From: Vibrio cincinnatiensis DSM 19608
GTDB lineage: Bacteria > Pseudomonadota > Gammaproteobacteria > Enterobacterales > Vibrionaceae
Direction of reading: 5' to 3'
Assembly (NCBI RefSeq): GCF_900167345.1
Contig: NZ_FUXB01000004.1
Coordinates: 1-64,000, forward strand
Length of the DNA: 64,000 bases
The translations under genes and the position numbers were made by a program. Every line of letters starts with the position of its first letter. Position 1 is the first letter of the stretch. Shown in pieces: positions 1-8,748 of this stretch. The notes beneath the pieces were generated by a model. The model saw only the letters and a program-made list of their open reading frames with translations, was not told the DNA's origin and ran no database searches.

Positions 1-180
1 ATAGACATACTTGTTACTCCTGCTCTTAATGGTTGTACTATTAGTTTGGCACAACGACGCTAGAAGGGAGGTGCGTCCATCACATCAAAGCCAAAGAAAG
101 ACTGAGAAACTGAAGAAGGCTTATGCCTATTGATAAAAATGGGGATGAAAAGAAGAAAGAGAGTCGATAGAGATGAATAA

Positions 181-210
181 GGCATGATCAAGAAGTGACT
201 TGCTCATGCC
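181..210 (-). terminator. Probable terminator behind tRNA-Arg
   Basis: Twelve-position inverted repeat with one G.A mismatch (arms 181-192 and 199-210, six-base loop). Read on the minus strand it lies ten bases past the tRNA 3' end and is followed by TTATTCATC, so it probably ends the tRNA-Arg transcript. The T-run is weak. Nothing recognisable was seen in 1-180. Confidence 0.5.
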
Positions 211-219
211 TAGAATCAA

Positions 220-296
220 TGGCGCGCCCTACAGGATTCGAACCTGTGACCACATGCTTAGAAGGCACGTGCTCTATCCAACTGAGCTAAGGGCGC
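220..296 (-). tRNA. tRNA-Arg (anticodon UCU)
   Basis: The 77-base minus-strand sequence folds as a full cloverleaf. The acceptor GCGCCCU pairs with AGGGCGC and is followed by G and an encoded CCA. The D arm is GCUCAGUUGGAUAGAGC, the anticodon loop CUUCUAA (anticodon UCU, reads AGA) and the T loop UUCGAAU. It closely resembles E. coli argU. Its position just upstream of and divergent from folD is visible here. No repeat of the tRNA 3' end that would mark an integrated element was noticed. Confidence 0.97.
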
Positions 297-639
297 GCTA
301 CAGGGAGGGAATTATACGAGTTCAATGCGGTAAATCAACGGCTTTATCCTGTTTTTTGTGTTAAGTGCCTAAATTAGAAGCAATCGCACACTTCATTTCC
401 TCTTTCAGCACTCATTGATTAAATATCTCCCCCCTTCTCTTTATGGTTTAACCGCTTTATTGATGAGTTAAAAAGTACGACTCGCCCTTCTTATCACCGC
501 CTTCCTCCCTTTTTACATTCTATTATCCACGATTGATGAAATCGCAAACAAAGCAAACGATTGCCTGTGGATATTTATCTTGATTTCTGCGACAATTCGC
601 GCAAAATTTTTGGCTACCAATGAGTAAGTAAGGAAAGTC
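297..639. other. Intergenic region between tRNA-Arg and folD
   Basis: A 343-base AT-rich spacer holding the tRNA-Arg promoter at its left end and, by position, the folD promoter at its right end. TTGATT (579-584 area) with AAAATT 17 bases later is a possible but weak folD promoter. No open frame with a ribosome site and no strong RNA fold was seen. Confidence 0.5.
311..338 (-). promoter_or_regulatory. Sigma-70 promoter of tRNA-Arg
   Basis: Minus strand: -35 TTGATT (333-338), 16-base spacer, consensus -10 TATAAT (311-316). The -10 ends 14 bases before the mature tRNA 5' end at 296, the expected distance for a stable-RNA promoter. Confidence 0.75.
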
Positions 640-1509
640 ATGACGGCTCAAAATATTGATGGAAAGTTAATTTCCCAAACGGTGCGTTCGGAAGTCGCCG
701 CTCGCGTTAAAGCCCGGATAGATGCTGGGCGACGAGCTCCCGGGCTTGCTGTGGTACTGGTTGGTGAAGATCCCGCATCCCAAGTTTATGTCGGTAGCAA
801 ACGTCGTGCATGTGAAGAAGTCGGCTTTGTGTCTCAATCTTATGACCTGCCAGCCAATACGAGCGAAGCTGAGTTATTGGCCTTAATTGATAACTTAAAT
901 GCCGATACTAGCATTGATGGAATTTTGGTTCAGTTACCTCTGCCAGCTGGTATTGACACCACACAAGTACTGGAGCGTATTCTGCCAGATAAAGATGTTG
1001 ATGGATTTCATCCCTATAATGTCGGCCGCTTGGCTCAACGAATTCCTACCTTACGTTCATGTACTCCTAAAGGGATCATTACGCTTTTAGAGCGCTATAA
1101 CATTCCCCTACGTGGTAAGCACGCTGTGATTGTCGGCGCATCAAATATTGTTGGCCGACCAATGACATTAGAACTGCTATTAGCCGGTTGTACCACCACC
1201 ACCTGCCACCGCTTTACCAAAGATTTAGAACAGCACGTTCGTCAAGCGGATGTTTTAGTGGTAGCCGTCGGCAAACCTCACTTTATTCCGGGAGCTTGGG
1301 TAAAAGAAGGGGCCGTCGTCATTGATGTAGGTATTAACCGACTCGATACTGGCAAGTTAGTGGGTGATGTCGATTATGAGGTAGCAAGTACTCGCGCCAG
1401 CTTTATTACGCCAGTTCCAGGAGGCGTAGGGCCGATGACAGTCGCCAGCTTAATTGAAAACACATTGATGGCTTGCGAGCAGTTTCATACTCTGGATCGC
1501 CACCAATAA
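640..1509 (+). CDS. folD: Bifunctional methylene-THF dehydrogenase / methenyl-THF cyclohydrolase FolD
   Basis: Cytosolic enzyme of one-carbon metabolism that interconverts 5,10-methylene-, 5,10-methenyl- and 10-formyl-tetrahydrofolate using NADP. Family landmarks are visible: the YxxxK catalytic pair (Y50, K54) in [25 protein letters not shown], the Rossmann segment [12 protein letters not shown], and the C-terminal PGGVGPMT. The length of 289 residues is normal. The start ATG has AGGA six bases upstream. The gene stands alone, divergent from tRNA-Arg and convergent with the nupC-like gene, with which it shares a hairpin. Housekeeping gene; the assignment is secure. Confidence 0.97.
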   Translation: MTAQNIDGKLISQTVRSEVAARVKARIDAGRRAPGLAVVLVGEDPASQVYVGSKRRACEEVGFVSQSYDLPANTSEAELLALIDNLNADTSIDGILVQLPLPAGIDTTQVLERILPDKDVDGFHPYNVGRLAQRIPTLRSCTPKGIITLLERYNIPLRGKHAVIVGASNIVGRPMTLELLLAGCTTTTCHRFTKDLEQHVRQADVLVVAVGKPHFIPGAWVKEGAVVIDVGINRLDTGKLVGDVDYEVASTRASFITPVPGGVGPMTVASLIENTLMACEQFHTLDRHQ

Positions 1510-1540
1510 TTCACTCATCGAGTTCTTCTAGGCCATGAGA

Positions 1541-1579
1541 AAAAAACAAACGGCGACCGTATTTCAGCGTCGCCGTTTG
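1541..1579 (-). terminator. Terminator between folD and nupC
   Basis: Perfect 11-bp stem (arms 1547-1557 and 1569-1579, 11-base loop). On the minus strand it is followed at once by six T (1541-1546), a canonical terminator for the nupC-like gene. On the plus strand the T-run is poor, so use by folD is only possible. Confidence 0.85.
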
Positions 1580-1584
1580 AGTGT

Positions 1585-2790
1585 TTAAAGAGAAAGAATT
1601 ACCCCAGCTAAAGCGGCACTCATTAAGTTGGCTAACACTCCAGCGCTGATGGCACGAAACCCGTATTGAGAGATAAAACTGCGTCGCTCAGGAACTAAGC
1701 TGCCGAGCCCACCAATCAGTACAGCCATCGTCGAAATATTTGCAAAACCACATAAGGCAAAAGTCACTATCGCCTGAGAATGTTCACTTAATTGAGACTG
1801 GACGTTCATTAACTGAATAAACGCCACAAATTCATTGACGATGATTTTATTACCAATCAAAGCCCCTGCTGTGATTGCTTCATTCCATGGAATACCCAAC
1901 AACCAAGCGATAGGCGCAAATAAATAGCCTAAGATCAGTTCAAAACTTAGCTCTATGCCCACTACGCTGCCAGCCCATCCCAGTAAGCCATTCAATAATG
2001 CAATCACACTGACAAAGGCCAGTAGTGTGGCTCCCACCGCGGCAGCAATTCTTAAACCAGACATCGCTCCATCGGCAACGGCTTCAACCACATTGGTCGC
2101 TTTGGGAATATCAACTTCATCATCCGCCTGTTGTAGAGTATGTGGCTCTGTTTCGGGCACCAACATTTTGGCCATTAATAGGCCCGCAGGCGCAGACATA
2201 AATGCAGCTGCGATGAGGTAGTTCAAGTTAACACCTAATGAAGCATACCCCACCAGTGTGCCTCCCGCGACAGAAGCTAACCCACAAGTCATGACGGCAA
2301 AAAATTGAGAATCGCTCATGTGTTTTAAATAAGGCTTCACCACCAATGGCGCTTCAATCATTCCAACAAAAATATTAGCCGTGGCAGAGAGTGATTCCGC
2401 TCGCCCAGTCCCTAAACACTTCTGAATTCCGCCTCCAATAATGTTAATCACTTTAGGCATAATCCCAAGGTGATAAAGGCCAGAAATCAGTGCAGAAAAA
2501 AAGATAATGATGCCCAGTACATTGATCGCAAACACAAATCCAATGTTGCTACTGGCTAAACCGCCAAAGATAAAGCTGATCCCTTCTTGTCCATAATCAA
2601 TCAGATGTGATACCGCTCCTGTCACCTTATTTAATACTTCTTTCCCCATCGGAACATACAGTACCAACAGCGCAAAACCGACTTGCAGCAAAAAGGCTGG
2701 AATCACCGTTTTTAATTGAATATTTTTTCTATTTGTAGAAAGTAGCCAAGCGATACACAAAATCGCGGCAACACCAAGAAGTGAGCTCAT
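1585..2790 (-). CDS. nupC: Concentrative nucleoside transporter, NupC family
   Basis: Inner-membrane cation-coupled uptake of nucleosides (CNT family). The 401-residue protein is almost wholly hydrophobic, with the family core [10 protein letters not shown], the [11 protein letters not shown] helix and the C-terminal [17 protein letters not shown]. The frame stays open 25 codons further upstream, but I place the start at the ATG at 2790 because the protein then begins [18 protein letters not shown], the normal CNT N-terminus with the first membrane helix. The nearest ribosome site is weak. Substrate range (pyrimidine versus purine) cannot be read from sequence. No CRP or CytR site was found upstream. 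Confidence 0.88.
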   Translation of the reverse strand: MSSLLGVAAILCIAWLLSTNRKNIQLKTVIPAFLLQVGFALLVLYVPMGKEVLNKVTGAVSHLIDYGQEGISFIFGGLASSNIGFVFAINVLGIIIFFSALISGLYHLGIMPKVINIIGGGIQKCLGTGRAESLSATANIFVGMIEAPLVVKPYLKHMSDSQFFAVMTCGLASVAGGTLVGYASLGVNLNYLIAAAFMSAPAGLLMAKMLVPETEPHTLQQADDEVDIPKATNVVEAVADGAMSGLRIAAAVGATLLAFVSVIALLNGLLGWAGSVVGIELSFELILGYLFAPIAWLLGIPWNEAITAGALIGNKIIVNEFVAFIQLMNVQSQLSEHSQAIVTFALCGFANISTMAVLIGGLGSLVPERRSFISQYGFRAISAGVLANLMSAALAGVILSL

Positions 2791-2956
2791 GAAAAGAATC
2801 CGAAAGTTTATCAATAAGGGAAGGCGTGGGATTCTATTCTTCAAATGAGAATGCGCAAGTCGCAAATGTTAATAGAGTAGAAACAAAAATCATCGTCATG
2901 ACAATCAAACGCTAACTCATTGAATTTTAAAAAACTAAACGATTGCTTAATCATAT

Positions 2957-2974
2957 TATTTCCATATAGAAATA
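2957..2974. promoter_or_regulatory. AT-rich dyad upstream of nupC-like gene
   Basis: TATTTC-CATATA-GAAATA is an 18-bp perfect dyad (six-base arms, six-base centre) in the 220-base gap between the LysR gene and the nupC-like gene. A second dyad, GGAAA-TAATG-TTTCC, follows at 2989-3003. Size and symmetry fit a regulator site, possibly for the adjacent LysR protein, but no factor can be named. Confidence 0.3.
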
Positions 2975-3013
2975 GTATTTATCAGTAAGGAAATAATGTT
3001 TCCTTGCAATAGG

Positions 3014-3961
3014 CTAGGAGAGCCCAGAACGAAGGTATGGGGCAAGGCGAGCATCCCAATAACAAGGTGAACCAATTTTCGCTTTGATAAACTCAATCAC
3101 CGCTGTAATTTTTTTGGGCATATGTTGCCGACTCGGATAGACGGCATAAAATGGCATAACTTGATTAGCGTGCCAATCTGGCAATAACTGAATTAGCTTA
3201 CCTTGACGAAATTCATCTCGGATTAAATAGGTCGCTAAATAGGCAATCCCCCACCCTGCAACGGCGGCATCTCGCACAGCCTCAGCAAGATCGACAGAAT
3301 AATTTCCGGATACTTGAATAGTGAGTTGATGTTGAGCATTCGCAAATGACCAATGGGTGTAATCACGCTCCCAACTGCGATAAATTAAACAATTATGCGC
3401 GAGCAAATCATGGGGGGTTTTCGGTGCAGAATATTGCAATAAGTAATCAGGCGAAGCGGCCACAACAAATTGGCAGTCTGCCAAGCGCTGAGCAATATAC
3501 CCTTCTGGAATATGTTCATTACTGGTGATCCAGAGATCTAACCCCTCTTGTAACATATCGACTTTGTGATCAAATAAATGCACTTCGACTTGCAACTTAG
3601 GATACTGCTGACGCAAGGCTTCTAAAGCCGGAAGAATATGCAAAGTACCAAATGACTGTGACAAGCCAAGCTTTAACAAACCAGACACTTCATCACGTTG
3701 GCTTTCTAACTCCGACTGTGCGGCATCAATAATGTTCACAAGTTGAGCACAATGACGATAAAACGCTTGCCCCGTTTCCGTAATGGTAAAACTACGAGTG
3801 GTACGTTGAATCAGTTTTGCATCGAGTGAAGCTTCCAGTTGTGCCAACTGCTTGCTGACATGAGATACCGAAACCCCCAGTGTTTTAGCTGCTGCGGTAA
3901 ACCCTTGTTGTTTCACTAATGCAGCAAAAATCACCATCTGTCCGGCACGTTCTGACAACAC
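3014..3961 (-). CDS. LysR-family transcriptional regulator
   Basis: DNA-binding regulator with an N-terminal winged helix-turn-helix (FTAAAKTLGVSVSHVSKQLA) followed by a LysR substrate-binding domain to the C-terminus; about 315 residues, normal length. I chose the GTG at 3961. A good Shine-Dalgarno (AGGAG) sits five bases before it, and the resulting N-terminus leaves the usual seven or eight residues before the helix. The upstream ATG (3979) and TTG (3985) have no ribosome site and abut the mltB terminator. It resembles the AaeR/DmlR-type subgroup. The target is unknown; the nupC-like gene downstream in the same direction is one candidate. Confidence 0.85.
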   Translation of the reverse strand: MLSERAGQMVIFAALVKQQGFTAAAKTLGVSVSHVSKQLAQLEASLDAKLIQRTTRSFTITETGQAFYRHCAQLVNIIDAAQSELESQRDEVSGLLKLGLSQSFGTLHILPALEALRQQYPKLQVEVHLFDHKVDMLQEGLDLWITSNEHIPEGYIAQRLADCQFVVAASPDYLLQYSAPKTPHDLLAHNCLIYRSWERDYTHWSFANAQHQLTIQVSGNYSVDLAEAVRDAAVAGWGIAYLATYLIRDEFRQGKLIQLLPDWHANQVMPFYAVYPSRQHMPKKITAVIEFIKAKIGSPCYWDARLAPYLRSGLS

Positions 3962-3983
3962 ATTCACTCCTACTTTCATGATC

Positions 3984-4008
3984 AAAAAGGGCTGTTTACC
4001 AGCCCTTT
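3984..4008 (-). terminator. Terminator of mltB
   Basis: Minus strand AAAGGGCT-GGTAAAC-AGCCCTTT hairpin (eight pairs) running into TTTTT, 22 bases past the mltB stop codon. It separates the transglycosylase operon from the LysR gene. Confidence 0.85.
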
Positions 4009-4029
4009 AAGTAACAATACACACTTTAA

Positions 4030-5001
4030 TTAAAACTGAATTCGATCGGCAAGATGACTAACCGCCAGTGCAAAATAATGCGAACGGTTCCACTTCATCA
4101 GCACGTTATAGTTGTTATAGACTAAATAAATTCGCCCTTTTTCATCATCGGGGATGATCAACCATGCTTGAATATCCTCTTTCAACTTAGGCAAAGGCTG
4201 TCCGTCATACTGTGTAATGCCAAGCTGACTCCACTCTTTTAGATACTTGCCTTTTTCCGGCTGACGGCCTTCGAGGCTGCGATCAAAATCCTTTGGTATC
4301 TTTACTTGTCGACCCCATGTGTATTGGTCATCCCACCCAGACTGGCTCAGATAATTAGCGGTAGATGCAAAGACATCGGCTTTGGTCCCCCAAATATCTT
4401 TTTTCCCATCCCCGTTACCATCAGCCGCATAAGCCAAAAATGAACTAGGCATAAACTGGCATTGCCCCATTGCACCTGCCCATGAGCCTTTCATCTCTTC
4501 AACGCTAATATGCCCTTGTTGTAAAATCTGTAACGCCGCCATAGTTTCTTTACGAAAGAAGGCTTCACGGCGGCCATCATAAGCCATCGTTGCCAATGCA
4601 TCGATGACGGAATAGTTTCCTGTGAATCGCCCAAAATTACTTTCAACCCCCCACAGCGCGACAATAAAGCGAGGATGAACGCCATACGCTTTACCGATAC
4701 GGGAGAGTTCATCGTAGTGCTCTTCGTATAGCGCTTGGGCTTGCTCAACTTTCCAGTTAGGCACAGCTCGAGGAATATATTCATCCAACGTTAATCGTTT
4801 TTCGGGTTGATTTCGATCTGCGGTGATCGCTCGAGGTCGATGCTCTACATTAGCAAAAGCTGCCGTTAAGATAGCTTCAGAAATCCCCTCTTGACGAGCT
4901 TCTTGCTTTAACCCTTCAATATACTGATCAAAACTCACTGTATTCGCCCATAACGGCCATGAACACGCCAAACCTAATACAACTGACAAGATTTTTTTCA
5001 A
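4030..5001 (-). CDS. Lytic murein transglycosylase, MltB family
   Basis: Periplasmic enzyme that cleaves peptidoglycan glycan strands with 1,6-anhydro ring formation. A cleavable signal peptide (MKKILSVVLGLACSWPLWA) lacks a lipobox Cys, so the protein should be soluble rather than a lipoprotein like E. coli MltB. The catalytic Glu lies in ALWGVESNFGR, with the second family motif GAMGQCQFMPSS. An EF-hand-like DGNGDGKKDIW loop matches the Ca-binding site of this family. Length 323 residues. It follows ycgL by 33 bases and probably shares its transcript. Assignment to the SLT_2/MltB group is firm; the exact paralogue is not. Confidence 0.9.
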   Translation of the reverse strand: MKKILSVVLGLACSWPLWANTVSFDQYIEGLKQEARQEGISEAILTAAFANVEHRPRAITADRNQPEKRLTLDEYIPRAVPNWKVEQAQALYEEHYDELSRIGKAYGVHPRFIVALWGVESNFGRFTGNYSVIDALATMAYDGRREAFFRKETMAALQILQQGHISVEEMKGSWAGAMGQCQFMPSSFLAYAADGNGDGKKDIWGTKADVFASTANYLSQSGWDDQYTWGRQVKIPKDFDRSLEGRQPEKGKYLKEWSQLGITQYDGQPLPKLKEDIQAWLIIPDDEKGRIYLVYNNYNVLMKWNRSHYFALAVSHLADRIQF

Positions 5002-5034
5002 GATACTCTCCTCAAACCTTCCGAATCACGAACA

Positions 5035-5310
5035 TTATTTATTCTGCTCTTTTTGTTCTTTATAGCGTTCTAGTAAATTTTCTGGTGGGGGCGGCAATTG
5101 TAAAAAGAAACCCGGCTGTTCTAGTGCCACTTTGACTTTTTCCACATCGACGAGAGCCAACTGACGGCTCGCCAGATTCACCAACATCACAAAAATAGGT
5201 TTACCAAAGGTCTGCATTAAAGTGTCAGGAACCTGTGAAAAATCGTCTCTCTTTGGAATATAGAGATAAGTACCTTCTTTTTTTGAACTTTTATAGATAG
5301 AACAAAGCAT
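5035..5310 (-). CDS. ycgL: YcgL domain protein
   Basis: Small cytosolic protein of the YcgL family (function unknown), recognised by [15 protein letters not shown] near the start and the [12 protein letters not shown] segment near the end. The start at 5310 gives [13 protein letters not shown], the usual Vibrio form (91 residues). An in-frame ATG at 5325 preceded by GGAGA is an alternative that would add five residues. The gene is divergent from minCDE, as in enterobacteria, where ycgL lies beside minC. That conserved pairing hints at a link with division or envelope growth, which is inference only. Confidence 0.9.
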   Translation of the reverse strand: MLCSIYKSSKKEGTYLYIPKRDDFSQVPDTLMQTFGKPIFVMLVNLASRQLALVDVEKVKVALEQPGFFLQLPPPPENLLERYKEQKEQNK

Positions 5311-5447
5311 GCCAACCCTTTTCATTGAATTTCTCCACCTTGTGGGTGGATTTGCTCTCATTTCGGATAACCACCACTAAAATTGCGAGGAAATCACCTA
5401 ATTGACCGCAAGATAACTTGCTGTACCAAGGCGCTGAATATAACATG

Positions 5448-5507
5448 ACACCTATAGTCTCCGACAACGCTAATTGTTGTATATCCAAGCAACCTTGCTA
5501 TAGGTGT
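5448..5507. promoter_or_regulatory. Divergent ycgL/minC control region with long inverted repeat
   Basis: The intergenic region carries a perfect 10-bp inverted repeat, ACACCTATAG at 5448-5457 and CTATAGGTGT at 5498-5507, 40 bases apart. The right arm overlaps a plausible minC -10 (TATAGG 5499-5504; -35 TTGTAT 5477-5482; 16-base spacer). The left arm offers the mirror -10 for ycgL. A shorter ACAAC/GTTGT dyad lies between. The promoter is moderately supported; a regulator binding the repeat is speculation. Confidence 0.4.
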
Positions 5508-5565
5508 GCGCCGAAAATGTGCCTGCTTAGGTATAGAACAAGCGTTTATTGAGGTCAACGTTACG

Positions 5566-6228
5566 ATGTCAAATATACCTGACCTAAAAGGCCGTAGTTT
5601 TACTTTATCAGTGTTACATCTTGCTGATAACCAAATCGATACCACGGTCGATTTTCTCAAGCAGAAAACCGAGCAAGCGCCCGCTTTTTTTGCTAACGCG
5701 CCCATCGTTTTAAATATTGATAACGTGGTGGGTGACATTGATTTTGCTACGCTAAAAAAGGGCATTATTGACGCAGGTTTTGTGCCTGTAGGCATTACTG
5801 GTTGCAAAGATAAACGTTGCCAAATACAAGCTTTTGACGCTGGGTTTGCGGTGATGACGGCCAGTAATACGCCATCACAAGCCCCAGCCCAAATGACGCC
5901 GACTAAAATTGTCCGAACACCGATTCGTTCAGGGCAACAAGTGTATGCAAAAGATGGCGACTTGGTCATATTAAACCATGTTAGCCCAGGGGCAGAAGTG
6001 ATCGCGGATGGATCGATTCATATTCATGGCACTCTACGAGGCCGAGCGATTGCAGGTGCCAGTGGACAGAAAGAGGCAAGAATTATTTGCCACGATTTAC
6101 AAGCAGAGCTGGTTTCCATCGCAGGAAATTATTGGCTAAGCGATCAAATTAATGGTGAGTTTTGGCAAAAGAAAGTGATGCTCAGTTTAAGCGAAGAGTC
6201 CCTACATTTTGAATTACTCACGATTTAG
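5566..6228 (+). CDS. minC: Septum site-determining protein MinC
   Basis: Inhibitor of FtsZ ring formation, carried to the cell poles by MinD. The N-terminal half is the FtsZ-antagonising domain ([15 protein letters not shown]). The C-terminal half (from about residue 115) is the beta-helix MinD-binding domain with [23 protein letters not shown]. The open frame extends 20 codons upstream, but the ATG at 5566 gives [12 protein letters not shown], the family start; GAGG lies about ten bases ahead. The 220-residue length is normal. First gene of minCDE, 21 bases before minD. Confidence 0.95.
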   Translation: MSNIPDLKGRSFTLSVLHLADNQIDTTVDFLKQKTEQAPAFFANAPIVLNIDNVVGDIDFATLKKGIIDAGFVPVGITGCKDKRCQIQAFDAGFAVMTASNTPSQAPAQMTPTKIVRTPIRSGQQVYAKDGDLVILNHVSPGAEVIADGSIHIHGTLRGRAIAGASGQKEARIICHDLQAELVSIAGNYWLSDQINGEFWQKKVMLSLSEESLHFELLTI

Positions 6229-6249
6229 ATTCTAAAGGAAACAAATTAG

Positions 6250-7062
6250 ATGGCACGCATTATTGTTGTAACGTCAGGAAAAGGCGGTGTGGGTAAAACC
6301 ACCTCCAGCGCCGCTATTGCGTCTGGGCTGGCTTTAAAAGGAAAAAAGACGGCGGTGATCGATTTTGATATCGGTTTGCGTAACCTAGATTTGATCATGG
6401 GTTGTGAACGCCGCGTTGTCTACGATTTTGTCAATGTACTTAACGGAGAAGCGACGCTAAACCAAGCGTTGATCAAAGATAAACGCAATGAAAACTTGTT
6501 TATCCTTCCCGCGTCACAAACACGAGATAAAGATGCCCTAACAAAAGATGGGGTACAACGTATTCTTAATGAACTCCATGAAATGGGCTTTGAGTTCATT
6601 ATATGTGACTCGCCCGCGGGGATTGAACAAGGCGCATTGATGGCGCTGTATTATGCCGATGAAGCCATTGTCACCACAAACCCTGAAGTCTCTTCTGTTC
6701 GTGACTCTGACCGCATATTAGGTATCCTTGATTCCAAATCATTACGAGCTGAGCAAGGGCTTGAGCCGGTTAAACAGCACCTGTTACTCACACGTTATAA
6801 TCCAGCCCGTGTGAATCAGGGTGAAATGCTCAGTGTTGAAGATGTGGAAGAGATTCTACATGTTCCTTTGCTTGGAGTCATTCCTGAAAGCCAAGCGGTA
6901 TTAAATGCTTCGAACAAAGGCGTTCCCGTCATTTTTGATGACCAATCCGATGCAGGCCAAGCGTATGATGATACCGTTGAACGTTTACTAGGGCAGGAAA
7001 TCGAGTTTCGTTTTTTAACTGAGCCCAAAAAAGGCATCTTTAAACGACTTTTTGGAGGCTAA
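6250..7062 (+). CDS. minD: Septum site-determining ATPase MinD
   Basis: Deviant Walker ATPase that binds membrane as an ATP dimer, recruits MinC, and is released by MinE to give pole-to-pole oscillation. The deviant Walker [11 protein letters not shown] (K11 and K16) starts at residue 9, with [14 protein letters not shown] and CDSPAGIE following. The last residues [11 protein letters not shown] form the amphipathic membrane-targeting helix. Length 270 residues, as in E. coli. The ATG follows AAAGGAAAC. It is one of three MinD/ParA-type ATPases in this window (with FlhG and ParC). Confidence 0.98.
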   Translation: MARIIVVTSGKGGVGKTTSSAAIASGLALKGKKTAVIDFDIGLRNLDLIMGCERRVVYDFVNVLNGEATLNQALIKDKRNENLFILPASQTRDKDALTKDGVQRILNELHEMGFEFIICDSPAGIEQGALMALYYADEAIVTTNPEVSSVRDSDRILGILDSKSLRAEQGLEPVKQHLLLTRYNPARVNQGEMLSVEDVEEILHVPLLGVIPESQAVLNASNKGVPVIFDDQSDAGQAYDDTVERLLGQEIEFRFLTEPKKGIFKRLFGG

Positions 7063-7066
7063 CACT

Positions 7067-7330
7067 ATGTCATTACTTGAGTTTTTCCGTCCACAGAAAA
7101 AAAATTCTGCCAGTTTAGCCAAAGAGCGCTTACAGATCATTGTGGCAGAACGTCGCAGTCAAAGTGATCCTGCTCCAACTTATTTGCCTCAGCTTAAGGA
7201 AGATATATTGAAAGTGATCGCCAAGTATGTGGCGATTGATCCTTCAATGGTCGAGCTCTCCTTCGAGCATAAAGGTGATGATATTTCCGTTCTGGAACTG
7301 AATGTTAAGTTGCCAGACGAAGAAAAGTAG
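7067..7330 (+). CDS. minE: Cell division topological specificity factor MinE
   Basis: Small protein that stimulates MinD ATPase and drives Min oscillation. The N-terminal amphipathic [12 protein letters not shown] and the anti-MinCD segment [12 protein letters not shown] are present, followed by the dimerisation domain. The start at 7067 (87 residues) follows GGAGGCTAACACT; an in-frame upstream codon at 7052 lies inside minD and is less likely. Third gene of the operon, four bases after minD. Confidence 0.96.
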   Translation: MSLLEFFRPQKKNSASLAKERLQIIVAERRSQSDPAPTYLPQLKEDILKVIAKYVAIDPSMVELSFEHKGDDISVLELNVKLPDEEK

Positions 7331-7428
7331 CGGCCAGCTCTTCTTTCGTTGCTTGTTTGAGCGGATGGGATGTGGGTTAGGCTCTTTCTTCTGAGTCAAT
7401 GACCATACCGTAAGTCTCATGCTTACAG

Positions 7429-7456
7429 CGTCATCCCCGCGCGGGCAGGGATGACG
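7429..7456. repeat. REP-like GTCATCCC...GGGATGAC palindrome
   Basis: CGTCATCCC (7429-7437) and GGGATGACG (7448-7456) flank a GC-rich core. This matches the widespread class of intergenic palindromes with GTCATCCC ends. It lies between convergent minE and rnd, where it could act as a bidirectional transcription stop or mRNA stabiliser; no T-run is present. Only one copy was seen in this window. Confidence 0.55.
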
Positions 7457-7516
7457 AAGACGGGAGTAATCATGATGGGAAATAGCAGGGAAGTTAGAGA
7501 ACCATTGGTTTCGATA

Positions 7517-8632
7517 TCACTTTATTAGTTGATTTAATCGCTCACCGAGTAACGGTAAACGCCAGTTTTGCATAAGATCAGGTAAACGTTCTGGATCCCG
7601 CTGTTTATTCCATACCCAATTGACTAATTGATTCAACTGTTTCTTCGATGCTAAAAATTCAGTGGCCAACCCAGAGGTATGCGACACCTGTTTTACTTCA
7701 TCTTTCAGCTTTTTAAATAATTGCTTATAGCCTGGATAATCCATTAATGGAACTATCGCTTCAGGATATTGCTCGGCGGGAGTTTGCTTCGCCTCTTTTA
7801 CGATCAGTGAAATTTTGGCGCTATGGCGGCGAATCACATGAGGGTCGATCCCTTCTTCTTCCATCTGCTTGGAAGAATGAAGCGCTAAGCGTGCAATGGT
7901 TAACAAATCGTGCTCTCGAATGACAAAATTAAGCGCCAAATCTCGCTTCACTGCTTCACGGTAACGCCAAGTCGCTAATGGCTTTAAGATCGCCAATTCA
8001 CGAGGGTTCAGTTGCCAAGCGCCTTTAATATCTAAGTAAACGTTATCAGGATCAGTAATACGCGTTCTTTTCTCTACCTGTAATAAAGACTCTTGCTGTA
8101 CCGCTTCCCACCATCCCGCTTGCATCACTTTCTCTAGCAGTTGTTCATACATAGGCAGAAGGTAAAAAACATCTGCCGCAGCATAATCCAGCTGTTTTTC
8201 TGATAAGGGACGCGCAAGCCAATCGGTACGCGATTCACTTTTATCTAATTCAACACTCAGCAAATTTTGTGCTAATGCTGCAAATCCGGTTGAAAGCCCA
8301 TAACCGATAAATGCCGCCATCAATTGTGTATCAACCATAGGAAAAGGAACACAACCGAAACTGTGCAAAAACACTTCCAGATCTTCACCACAGGCATGCA
8401 ACACTTTGAGCACTGACGTATCTTGCAAGAGTTCAATAAAAGGGCTCATTTCCTCAATCGCTAATGGATCAATCAACGAAAGATTTTCACCATCAAATAA
8501 TTGGATGAGTCCCAATTGAGGATAAAAAGTACGAGTTCGCACAAACTCGGTATCCAGCATGACAACATCTGCTTGGCGAGCAAGCGCACACACACGTTGT
8601 AGTTCATTAAGTTGGTCAATAATTTGATAATT
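7517..8632 (-). CDS. rnd: Ribonuclease D
   Basis: 3'-5' exoribonuclease that trims tRNA and other small RNA 3' ends. The DEDD active site is visible: DTEF (D28, E30), HACGEDLEVF, and YAAADVFYL; the HRDC domain follows in the C-terminal half. I place the start at the GTG at 8632, giving MNYQIIDQLNEL, the known RNase D N-terminus (371 residues). A TTG 14 codons upstream is less likely. E. coli rnd also uses a weak start codon. It lies downstream of fadD with a terminator between, the E. coli order. Confidence 0.94.
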   Translation of the reverse strand, partial: NYQIIDQLNELQRVCALARQADVVMLDTEFVRTRTFYPQLGLIQLFDGENLSLIDPLAIEEMSPFIELLQDTSVLKVLHACGEDLEVFLHSFGCVPFPMVDTQLMAAFIGYGLSTGFAALAQNLLSVELDKSESRTDWLARPLSEKQLDYAAADVFYLLPMYEQLLEKVMQAGWWEAVQQESLLQVEKRTRITDPDNVYLDIKGAWQLNPRELAILKPLATWRYREAVKRDLALNFVIREHDLLTIARLALHSSKQMEEEGIDPHVIRRHSAKISLIVKEAKQTPAEQYPEAIVPLMDYPGYKQLFKKLKDEVKQVSHTSGLATEFLASKKQLNQLVNWVWNKQRDPERLPDLMQNWRLPLLGERLNQLIK

Positions 8633-8679
8633 CACAAATGGCTCACTTTGCCTTGTCTTATTTAGGTTCGACAACCTTA

Positions 8680-8714
8680 AAAAATAACAATGCCGACGAT
8701 TGAGGTCGGCATTG
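8680..8714 (-). terminator. Terminator of fadD
   Basis: Perfect 10-bp stem CAATGCCGAC/GTCGGCATTG (8688-8697 and 8705-8714) with a seven-base loop, followed on the minus strand by TTATTTTT. It lies 35 bases past the fadD stop and separates fadD from rnd. Confidence 0.85.
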
Positions 8715-8748
8715 TAGCATTATAATTGGCAATGACTTACTGGTTGAT

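Noticed and set aside
1..220. Integrated element at the 3' end of tRNA-Arg
   Set aside because: Only 220 bases are visible; no integrase, no repeat of the tRNA end and no compositional break.
5394..5969. 191-codon minus-strand frame opposite minC
   Set aside because: Antisense to a certain gene, no ribosome site, no recognisable motif.
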